From positions 1 to 64,000 of the forward strand of contig NZ_ATXK01000011.1 in assembly GCF_000421645.1 (NCBI RefSeq): a DNA stretch of 64,000 bases, written 5' to 3'. Below are positions 57,220-64,000 of this stretch, piece after piece. The DNA is from Aurantimonas coralicida DSM 14790 (GTDB taxonomy: Bacteria > Pseudomonadota > Alphaproteobacteria > Rhizobiales > Rhizobiaceae). Within the stretch, counting starts at the first letter, position 1. Each line of letters begins with the position of its first letter. Made by a program: the position numbers and the translations under genes. The notes below the pieces were generated by a model. The model was given only the letters and a program-made list of their open reading frames with translations, had not been told where the DNA came from and did not search any database.

Positions 57220-58731
57220 TCAGTTCACCAGCGACTGCCCTTCGCGGCGGCGATCGCGCTTCTCGTCGGCATAGTGCTTGCGCTTGGCCTCGTACATGCG
57301 GGCGTCGGCGCGCTTGACCGTCGCTTCCAGCCGCTCGCCGGCCTCGGCCGTCGCCACGCCCAGCGAGAAGGACAGCTCCGCGCCGGTGTAGAACTGGTTG
57401 TTGACCTCGACCAGCTCGACGATGTTCTGGGCCATCTGCAGGCCGTCCTCCTCGCTGCTGGCCGGCATCATCACCACGAATTCGTCGCCGCCGATGCGGG
57501 CCACATGGCAGGGCTCGCGCACCGCCTCGTTCAGCACCTCGCCGGCCCGGCGCAGCAGCGCGTCGCCGGCCGCGTGGCCCATCACGTCGTTGACCGTCTT
57601 CAGGCCGTTGAGGTCGGCGACGATGATCGTCACCGGCGTCGGGCCCTTGCGCTCCAGCCGGTTCAGTTCGTCGACGAAGAACGACCGGTTGTAGAGCTTG
57701 GTCAGGATGTCGTGCTTGCCGAGATATTCCAGATAGGCCTCGGCCTTCTTGCGGGCGGTGATGTCGGTCAAGGCGACCTGCACCAGCGACCAGTCGCTTT
57801 CGCGCCCGGGAAACACCGAGAACTGCATGTGGACATGGAGCTGGTCGCCGCTGAGGCTGTAATTGACCACCTCGCGCTGCTGGAACAGCTTGCCCTCCCA
57901 CAGATCGACGAGCTGCTCGCGGAAATGCTGCTCCATGGCGTCGCGGAACACCTCGCCCAGCCGGCTCAACAGATCGTCGCGGCTCTCCGCGCCGAACAGC
58001 TGCAGCGTGTGCTCGTTCACATCGATGACGCGGATCTCGGACAGGCACCGGCTGACGAAGTCGGGATGGACATCGACGAAGGTCCGGAAATCGGTGATGC
58101 CGCGCTCCCGGACATCGTCGATCAGCGCCTTCACCTCGGAGAAATCCTCGACCCACAGCGAGACGGGCGAATATTCGAACAGGCCGCGGGCAAAGCTCTC
58201 GCTGACCGCCAGTTCCCGGCGCTGGTCCTCGCGCTCGGTGACGTCCTCGGTGGAAATCAGCAGCCGTTCCCAGTCGCTCTCGTGGCCGGGCAGGAGCCGC
58301 GCCTTGAGCTGCACGTCGAGGCGCTTGCCGGTCAGCGTGTAGTTGACCGCATAGCTCTCGAACTCGGTCTGCCCCTCCCAGAGCTGGATCAGCTCTTCCT
58401 TGTGGCTGTCGAGCATGTCGCCCGAAAAGACCTTGTCGAGATTGTCGCAGATGTTCTGGAAATTGTCCGCCTCGAACAGGTCGAGGGTGCACTGGTTCAC
58501 GGCGATCAGCCGGATCCTCTGTGCCGCGGCGGCGACGCGCGACGGATCGGCGTCAAGATGCTCGCGAATCGAGATGATTCCCGCGGCGCGCCATTCCTCG
58601 AACAGCGCCTTCACCCCGCTGTAATCCTCGATCCACAGCGGCACGGGGGCCAAATCGAAGATCGCAGTCTCGGCCCAGCCATCGGGGCCGTTTCCGAGGC
58701 CGTCGGCCGGGTCCAGTCTTGCATCGGGCAT
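57220..58731 (-). CDS. Diguanylate cyclase with two tandem PAS-like domains
   Basis: 503 aa; an ATG 42 nt upstream is also possible. Two related PAS-like modules begin at APVPLWIEDYSGVKAL near residue 25 and SPVSLWVEDFSEVKAL near 190, an internal duplication. The GGDEF domain follows, with the active-site GGDEF at 414-418 intact. The inhibitory I-site RxxD reads REPC, so product feedback is probably lost. No EAL domain and no membrane helix. It should make cyclic di-GMP in response to a cytoplasmic signal. It lies between rpsP and rimM, an unusual place. Confidence 0.9.
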   Translation of the reverse strand: MPDARLDPADGLGNGPDGWAETAIFDLAPVPLWIEDYSGVKALFEEWRAAGIISIREHLDADPSRVAAAAQRIRLIAVNQCTLDLFEADNFQNICDNLDKVFSGDMLDSHKEELIQLWEGQTEFESYAVNYTLTGKRLDVQLKARLLPGHESDWERLLISTEDVTEREDQRRELAVSESFARGLFEYSPVSLWVEDFSEVKALIDDVRERGITDFRTFVDVHPDFVSRCLSEIRVIDVNEHTLQLFGAESRDDLLSRLGEVFRDAMEQHFREQLVDLWEGKLFQQREVVNYSLSGDQLHVHMQFSVFPGRESDWSLVQVALTDITARKKAEAYLEYLGKHDILTKLYNRSFFVDELNRLERKGPTPVTIIVADLNGLKTVNDVMGHAAGDALLRRAGEVLNEAVREPCHVARIGGDEFVVMMPASSEEDGLQMAQNIVELVEVNNQFYTGAELSFSLGVATAEAGERLEATVKRADARMYEAKRKHYADEKRDRRREGQSLVN

Positions 58732-58790
58732 GTGAAGCAGTATCCCTCCTGAGGACGACCGCTCCCGGAACATTCCGATGCCGCCCTGCT

Positions 58791-58816
58791 CAAACGGCGC
58801 CCAGAGGCGCCGTTTG
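58791..58816 (-). terminator. Hairpin after rpsP
   Basis: CAAACGGCGCC and its exact complement GGCGCCGTTTG form an 11-bp stem with a 4-nt loop, 37 nt past the rpsP stop. It separates rpsP from the GGDEF gene and may end or attenuate transcription into it. Confidence 0.65.
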
Positions 58817-58852
58817 CACAAGGATGATGCTACGCCAAGCTTACTTGACGCT

Positions 58853-59275
58853 TTACTCGGCGGAAGCGGCTTCCTCAGCCGGAGCCTCTTCGGCCGGCGC
58901 GTTCTTGGCGGCTTCGGCCTCGGCTGCGGCGGCCGCGGCGTCTTCCTCACGCTGCTTGCGCTCGGCCTCGCGCTCCTGGGCCTTCTTGCCCGGCAGGCCC
59001 TTGGTCGGGTTGGCGCGGGACGGACGGCTCATGATGCCGGCCTGGTCGAGGAAGCGCAGGACGCGGTCGGTCGGCTGTGCGCCCTCGGCGAGCCAATGCT
59101 TGATCCGCTCCTCGTTCAGCGTGACGCGCTGGGCGTCCTTCGGCAGCATCGGGTTCCACGAGCCGAGCTGCTCGACGAAGCGACCGTCGCGCGGCGAGCG
59201 GGCGTCGGCAACGACGACGTGGTAGTAGGGCCGCTTCTTGGAGCCGGCACGGGCGAGGCGCATCTTCAGGGGCAT
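58853..59275 (-). CDS. rpsP: 30S ribosomal protein S16
   Basis: 140 aa. [20 protein letters not shown] and [13 protein letters not shown] are the S16 core, with [18 protein letters not shown] following. The C-terminal 55 residues form an Ala/Glu-rich extension, usual in alphaproteobacteria. It lies 86 nt downstream of ffh. Confidence 0.97.
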   Translation of the reverse strand: MPLKMRLARAGSKKRPYYHVVVADARSPRDGRFVEQLGSWNPMLPKDAQRVTLNEERIKHWLAEGAQPTDRVLRFLDQAGIMSRPSRANPTKGLPGKKAQEREAERKQREEDAAAAAAEAEAAKNAPAEEAPAEEAASAE

Positions 59276-59361
59276 GGGTCTTGTCCTTTGGTTCGAGATC
59301 GGCGGCGCGCCGATCGGTTCGATAGTGCGTGTTCAGGTCGTTCGGTCGGGCCGGATGGCCG

Positions 59362-60915
59362 TCACTTCTTCTTTGCCGGCAGTCCCGGCAGCCCCGGGAA
59401 ACCGCCGCCGGGCATGCCGCCCGGTCCGCCGATGCCGGGGGGAAGTCCCTTGGGAAGGCCGGGCATGCCGCCGCTCTGCGCGGCCTTGGCCATGGCTTCC
59501 AGTTCCTTGGGGTCCATCTTCGACAGGTCGGGCATGCCGCCGGGCATTCCGCCCATGCCGCCGAGGCCCATCTTGCCGGCCAGGCCGCCCATCATCTTGC
59601 CCATCATGCCACCCTTGCCCTTGCCCATGGACTTCATCATGTCGGCCATCTGGCGGTGCATCTTGAGCAGCTTGTTGATCTCGGCGGACGAGGTGCCCGA
59701 GCCGGCGGCAATGCGCTTCTTGCGGCTGTGCTTGAGGATGTCGGGATTGCCCCGTTCCTTGGCGGTCATCGAGGAGATGATGGCGAGCTGCCGCTTCAGC
59801 ATCTTGTCGTCGAGGCCGGCGGCGGACATCTGGTCCTTCATCTTCCCCATGCCGGGCATCAGGCCCATCATGCCGCCCATGCCGCCCATCTTCTGCATCT
59901 GACCGATCTGATCGGCGAGGTCGTTCAGGTCGAACTTCCCCGACTGCATCTTCTTGGCCATCGCCGCGGCCTTTTCCGCGTCGATGTTCTCGGCGGCCTT
60001 CTCGACGAGGCTGACGATGTCGCCCATGCCGAGAATGCGGTCGGCGATGCGCGAGGGATGGAAATCCTCCAGCGCATCCATCTTCTCGCCGGTACCGATC
60101 AGCTTGATCGGCTTGCCGGTGACGGCGCGCATGGACAGCGCCGCACCGCCGCGGCCGTCGCCGTCGACGCGGGTCAGGACGATGCCGGTGATGCCGACGC
60201 GCTCGTCGAAGGAGCGGGCAAGGTTCACCGCGTCCTGGCCGGTCAGCGAATCAGCGACCAGCAGGATCTCGTGGGGCTCGGTGGTCCGCTTGATGTCGGC
60301 CATCTCGACCATCAGCGGCTCGTCGATATGGGTCCGGCCGGCGGTATCGAGAATGACGAGGTCGTAGCCGCCGAGCTTGGCCGCCTGCTTGGCGCGGGCG
60401 GCGATCTCCACCGGGCCCTGGCCGGCGATGATCGGCAGGGTGGCGACGCCGGTCTGCTCGCCGAGGACGCGCAGCTGCTCCTGGGCCGCCGGGCGCCGCG
60501 TATCGAGCGAGGCCATCAGCACCTTCTTGCGCTGACGCTCGGTGAGACGCTTGGCGAGCTTGCCGGTGGTCGTCGTCTTGCCCGAGCCCTGCAGGCCGAC
60601 CATCATCAGGACGACCGGCGCCGGCGCGTTGAGGTCGATGGCGACCTGCTCGCTGCCGAGCGTGGCGATCAGCTCGTCATGGACGATCTTGACGACCATC
60701 TGGCCGGGCCTGATCGACTTCAGGATTTCCGCGCCGACGGCCTTGGCGCGCACGCGATCGGTGAAGTCCCGGACCACTTCCAGCGCGACGTCGGCCTCCA
60801 GCAGCGCCCGACGGACCTCGCGCAGCGCAGCCGCCACATCCTTGTCGGACAGGGCGCCGCGGCCGGTGAGGCCGTTCAGGATGGACCCGAGGCGGTCCTG
60901 GAGTGAATCGAACAT
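59362..60915 (-). CDS. ffh: Signal recognition particle protein Ffh
   Basis: 517 aa. Domains in order: N domain; G domain with GLQGSGKTTTTGKLAKRL near residue 108, DTRRPAAQEQL, LDTAGRTHID and LTRVDGDGRGG; and a methionine-rich M domain from about 330 (MGGMGGMMGLMPGMGKMKDQM-like) with the 4.5S RNA-binding GSGTSSAEINKLLK. The tail after 450 is Gly/Met/Pro-rich. With 4.5S RNA it directs membrane proteins to FtsY. Confidence 0.97.
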   Translation of the reverse strand: MFDSLQDRLGSILNGLTGRGALSDKDVAAALREVRRALLEADVALEVVRDFTDRVRAKAVGAEILKSIRPGQMVVKIVHDELIATLGSEQVAIDLNAPAPVVLMMVGLQGSGKTTTTGKLAKRLTERQRKKVLMASLDTRRPAAQEQLRVLGEQTGVATLPIIAGQGPVEIAARAKQAAKLGGYDLVILDTAGRTHIDEPLMVEMADIKRTTEPHEILLVADSLTGQDAVNLARSFDERVGITGIVLTRVDGDGRGGAALSMRAVTGKPIKLIGTGEKMDALEDFHPSRIADRILGMGDIVSLVEKAAENIDAEKAAAMAKKMQSGKFDLNDLADQIGQMQKMGGMGGMMGLMPGMGKMKDQMSAAGLDDKMLKRQLAIISSMTAKERGNPDILKHSRKKRIAAGSGTSSAEINKLLKMHRQMADMMKSMGKGKGGMMGKMMGGLAGKMGLGGMGGMPGGMPDLSKMDPKELEAMAKAAQSGGMPGLPKGLPPGIGGPGGMPGGGFPGLPGLPAKKK

Positions 60916-61443
60916 GCGTGCTTCCTTCCCGGCCTTCCGAACAGAGCCGGAAGGTGGTTCGCTTCGATCCGAACTGCAAACCCGCCTGTGCTCAAGCCAC
61001 TGCCGGATGGGCAATGCTCAAAGCAGGATCGCATCCGCGGGCGAAACTCGCTGGCGGATGTTGACCTCCGTGCGGCTCTTGCGAGAGGGGCACGGTCGGC
61101 GGGTCGCGGACAGATGTCGCGGATTTGCGTCTGCAGAAACACCGACCGGCCGCCAATGTCAAGTTTCGCGGCCCCTGCGGAACGTCGGGACGATCGAAGC
61201 CGGCCCTGCGGCGGACACTCTGGCGGCGCCGGTCATGGGGTCATCGCCGGCCGGAGGCGACGACGCCGTCACCCGTTCGCCTGTCGATAGCCGGGCACGG
61301 AACGAATACCCCCCTGCGGCATTCTGTGGCGGAACGACGCATGGCGATCCTCGCCGTTGCCGATCCTCCTGCGAGGCTTCGGCCGGGACCGACGCGTAGC
61401 CCGGCAGCCCTTGGCTGCCTTTTGTTGGAAGTGGAGTCCCCCT
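60916..61443. other. Gene-free divergent region between ffh and a small membrane protein gene
   Basis: About 530 nt without a supported gene. It must hold the ffh promoter on the left and that of the small gene on the right. Open frames here have no ribosome site and unusual Arg/Ala/Pro composition. No 4.5S RNA or tRNA was recognised. Confidence 0.4.
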
Positions 61444-61713
61444 GTGAGCGACCTTCGTGAACCAGAACGCGAGCGCACCGTCATCGTCAACAACGACCGC
61501 GGTGGAAACGGCGGCGGCGGCGGCGGTGGTAGCTGGCTAATCGCCGGCATCCTGATCGTCGTGGTCGTGATCGGCGCCTTCTTCATCTTCGGCGATGGCC
61601 TGCTCGGCGGCGGCGCCGGCGGTGGTGCCGACACCAATGTCTCGATCGACACGCCGGACGTGAATGTCGAGGCCCCGGATGTCGGCGGCGACGCACCGGC
61701 ACCGGCCAACTGA
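61444..61713 (+). CDS. Small glycine-rich single-pass membrane protein
   Basis: 89 aa from a GTG with TGGAG about 8-12 nt upstream. An Arg/Glu-rich N-terminus, a run of seven glycines, one membrane helix (SWLIAGILIVVVVIGAFFIF), a second glycine cluster and an acidic Asp/Pro/Val-rich outer tail. No family recognised, but the layout is common in small envelope proteins of Hyphomicrobiales. A good terminator follows. Confidence 0.7.
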   Translation: MSDLREPERERTVIVNNDRGGNGGGGGGGSWLIAGILIVVVVIGAFFIFGDGLLGGGAGGGADTNVSIDTPDVNVEAPDVGGDAPAPAN

Positions 61714-61722
61714 TCCAGTTCC

Positions 61723-61753
61723 ACCGGCGGCCGGGCGATCGGCCGCCGGTTTT
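61723..61753 (+). terminator. Terminator after the small membrane protein gene
   Basis: ACCGGCGGCC pairs exactly with GGCCGCCGGT around an 8-nt loop and is followed by TTTCGTTC, 10 nt past the stop codon. Confidence 0.75.
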
Positions 61754-61898
61754 CGTTCAGGGCCGGTCGACCGGCGCGCCACCGCCCTGTTCCCGTGATC
61801 GCCGCGCCCCGAAGACGCAGCGTCCTCGCCGCAGGGCTTGAACATCGCGGCGTACCGGCGCATTCGGAGAGCCTCACGCTTCACGGAAGGCCGCCTGA

Positions 61899-63053
61899 AT
61901 GGACACGCAGACCCCGGATTCGGACATCTCGCAGACGCTCAGCCCGCTGTTCACCCCGCTCGAACTCGGCGCATTGCGGCTGGAAAACCGCATCATCATC
62001 GCGCCCATGTGCCAGTATTCCGCCGATGACGGATCGGCCACCGACTGGCACATGATGCATCTCGGCCAGCTCGCCATGTCCGGCGCCGGCCTGCTGATCC
62101 TCGAAGCCACGGCCGTCTCGCCCGAAGCCCGCATCACCCACAAGGATCTCGGGCTCTATTCCGATTACAACGAGGCGGCGCTCGCCCGCGTCCTCGATGC
62201 GATCGCCGTCCATTCCCAGATGCCCGTCGCCATCCAGCTCGGCCATGCCGGCCGCAAGGCGTCGAGCGCCGAACCCTGGGCCGGCGGCCAGCAGATCGCC
62301 CCGACCGATCCGACCGGCTGGCAGTGCGTCGCGCCCTCCGCCCTTCCCCATTCACCCGGCGAAGTGGCGCCGACCGCCCTCGACGCTGAAGGCCTGCAGA
62401 AGATCAAGGACGATTTCGTCGCCACCGCCCTTCGGGCCGTGCGTCTCGGCATCGTCGGCATCGAGCTGCATTCGGCGCATGGCTATCTCCTGCACCAGTT
62501 CCTGTCGCCGATCTCGAACCGGCGCGACGACGAATATGGCGGCAGCGTCGAGAACCGCATGCGCTTCCCGCTGGAGGTCTTCGACGCGGTCAGGGCGGCC
62601 GTTCCCGCCGACATTCCGGTCTGGGTCCGCCTGTCGGCCAGCGACTGGGTCGAGGGCGGCTGGGACATCGAGGGCTCGATCGCCTATTCGAAGGCGCTGG
62701 AGGCACGCGGCGCCGCAGCGATCCACGTGTCATCCGGCGGCGTCTCGCCCGACCAGAAAATCCCGCTCGGACCCGGCTACCAGGTGCATTTCGCCGAGGC
62801 CGTGAAGGCCGCGGTGTCGATCCCGGTGATCGGCGTCGGCCTGATCACCGAGGCGCGCCAGGCCGAGGCCATCATCGCCGAGAACAAGGCCGATGCCATC
62901 GCCATCGCCCGCGCCATTCTCTACGAGCCACACTGGCCGTGGCATGCGGCGGCCGAGCTCGGCGCCTCGGTGCGCGCGCCCAAGCAGTACTGGCGTTCCC
63001 AGCCGCGCGAGTTCAAGGCGCTGTTCAAGGACGCCGCCTTCGGCCAGCGCTGA
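61899..63053 (+). CDS. Old yellow enzyme family NADPH/NADH:flavin oxidoreductase (YqjM type)
   Basis: 384 aa FMN-barrel. [11 protein letters not shown] holds the C38 that marks the YqjM subgroup, [14 protein letters not shown] near residue 188 carries the substrate-binding histidines, and [16 protein letters not shown] and [16 protein letters not shown] near 335 bind FMN. It reduces activated C=C bonds using NAD(P)H. Start lies 185 nt after the preceding gene. Confidence 0.94.
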   Translation: MDTQTPDSDISQTLSPLFTPLELGALRLENRIIIAPMCQYSADDGSATDWHMMHLGQLAMSGAGLLILEATAVSPEARITHKDLGLYSDYNEAALARVLDAIAVHSQMPVAIQLGHAGRKASSAEPWAGGQQIAPTDPTGWQCVAPSALPHSPGEVAPTALDAEGLQKIKDDFVATALRAVRLGIVGIELHSAHGYLLHQFLSPISNRRDDEYGGSVENRMRFPLEVFDAVRAAVPADIPVWVRLSASDWVEGGWDIEGSIAYSKALEARGAAAIHVSSGGVSPDQKIPLGPGYQVHFAEAVKAAVSIPVIGVGLITEARQAEAIIAENKADAIAIARAILYEPHWPWHAAAELGASVRAPKQYWRSQPREFKALFKDAAFGQR

Positions 63054-63099
63054 GCGCGCGATCCTTTCAATCGCGCCGCGCATCGGCCATATAACCGGC

Positions 63100-64000
63100 A
63101 TGACCGACAGCGCCGCACGAGATACGGATTTGAGCGTGGCCTTCGCCCGGATGAACGGGCTGGGCAACGAGATCGTCGTCGCCGATCTTCGCGGATCGGC
63201 GGCGCGGATTTCGGCCGCGGCCGCACGCGCCCTCGCCGAGGATCCGGCCACCCGCTTCGACCAGATCATGGCGATCCACGACCCGCGGCTCGACGGCACC
63301 GACGCCTATGTGCGGATCATCAATCGCGACGGCTCGGAGGCCGAGGCCTGCGGCAACGGCACGCGCTGCGTGGTGCAGGCGCTCGCCGCCGAGACCGGCC
63401 GCCACGACTTCACCTTCGAGACCCGCGCCGGCATCCTGACCGCCTTTGAGCGCGACGACGGGCTGATCGCCGTCGATATGGGCCGGCCGCGCTTCGGCTG
63501 GTCCGAGATTCCCCTGTCGGAAGAGTTCAGCGACACAAGGGCGATCGAGTTGCAGATCGGGCCCATCGACGCGCCGATCCTGCATTCGCCCTCGGTCGCC
63601 TCCATGGGCAATCCGCACGCCATCTTCTGGGTCGATCGGGACGTGTGGAGCTACGAGCTCGACCGCTTCGGGCCGGTGCTGGAGAACCATCCGCTGTTTC
63701 CCGAGCGCGCCAATATCTCGATCGCGCAGGTCACGGGGCCGGACGCGCTTACCCTGCGGACCTGGGAACGCGGCGTCGGCCTGACCCGCGCCTGCGGCTC
63801 GGCCGCCTGCGCCGCCGCCGTCTCGGCGACCCGCACCCGGCGCACCGGCCGCATCGTCACGGTGACCGTGCCCGGCGGCGACCTCCTGATCGACTGGCGC
63901 GACGACGACCATGTCATCATGACCGGGCCGGCCGAATGGAACTGGTCGGGCCGTCTCGATCCCGCGACCGGCGCCTATATGCGCGACGAGATGGCGACGC
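63100..64000 (+). CDS. dapF: Diaminopimelate epimerase (3' end beyond the window)
   Basis: 300 codons are visible and the frame is still open at the window end; the family is about 275-300 residues, so little is missing. [18 protein letters not shown] opens the first half. The two catalytic cysteines are C84 in EACGNGTRC and C232 in TRACGSAAC. It interconverts LL- and meso-diaminopimelate for lysine and peptidoglycan. Its presence near ffh is normal for this group of bacteria. Confidence 0.96.
   Translation, partial: MTDSAARDTDLSVAFARMNGLGNEIVVADLRGSAARISAAAARALAEDPATRFDQIMAIHDPRLDGTDAYVRIINRDGSEAEACGNGTRCVVQALAAETGRHDFTFETRAGILTAFERDDGLIAVDMGRPRFGWSEIPLSEEFSDTRAIELQIGPIDAPILHSPSVASMGNPHAIFWVDRDVWSYELDRFGPVLENHPLFPERANISIAQVTGPDALTLRTWERGVGLTRACGSAACAAAVSATRTRRTGRIVTVTVPGGDLLIDWRDDDHVIMTGPAEWNWSGRLDPATGAYMRDEMAT

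Noticed and set aside
60916-61443. 4.5S RNA gene near ffh
   Set aside because: No segment with the conserved GGAA/GCAG asymmetric loop of the SRP RNA could be made out.

Overview
The window is a high-GC chromosomal segment of an alphaproteobacterium, most likely Hyphomicrobiales (Rhizobiales). The evidence is ribosomal and SRP genes of that type, dapF/ffh/rpsP/rimM/trmD/rplS/leuC in one neighbourhood, TRAP transporters, class III cyclases of rhizobial type, and strong codon bias that leaves long empty frames opposite the real genes. I cannot name the genus. No insertion sequence, prophage, CRISPR array or rRNA operon was seen. One tRNA gene (Ser-CGA) sits at the left edge.

Left third (about 0.5-21.4 kb): an envelope and signalling region. 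It holds two paralogous polysaccharide-deacetylase-like genes, four glycosyltransferases, a GNAT enzyme, an oligopeptide-type ABC importer (binding protein and two permeases on +, fused double ATPase on -), and a compact minus-strand cassette. That cassette encodes an exporter-like ABC protein with degenerate nucleotide-binding motifs, a stand-alone cyclic-nucleotide-binding domain, a metallo-beta-lactamase-fold hydrolase and a class III nucleotide cyclase, with touching or overlapping genes. A second, membrane-bound cyclase lies at 18.4 kb. This is the most unusual part of the window.

Middle (21.5-28.1 kb): thiC behind a TPP riboswitch and a TTGACA promoter, an RlpA-like protein, a PhoD-like phosphatase, a SleB-type cell wall hydrolase lipoprotein and sdhB. 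From 28.3 to 45.7 kb is a uronate catabolism locus: two complete TRAP transporters, uxaA, kdgK, uxuA, a GntR regulator, uxaC, uxuB, kdgF, kduI and kduD. It funnels glucuronate/galacturonate and unsaturated uronates to 2-keto-3-deoxygluconate and its phosphate. The KDPG aldolase is not in the window. Both TRAP operons carry a strong GC hairpin between the binding-protein gene and the small-permease gene.

Right part (45.7-64 kb): core genes. rplS, leuC and sdhCDA lie on +; trmD, rimM, rpsP and ffh on -; dapF is cut by the window end. sdhB is 25 kb from sdhCDA and rplS is parted from trmD. Both separations are explained by one inversion of the segment between sdhB and trmD. A GGDEF gene and a small monooxygenase gene interrupt the rpsP-rimM-trmD run. 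An XRE-type regulator gene carries an in-frame TGA, and an Irr-type (ICE) box candidate precedes sdhC.
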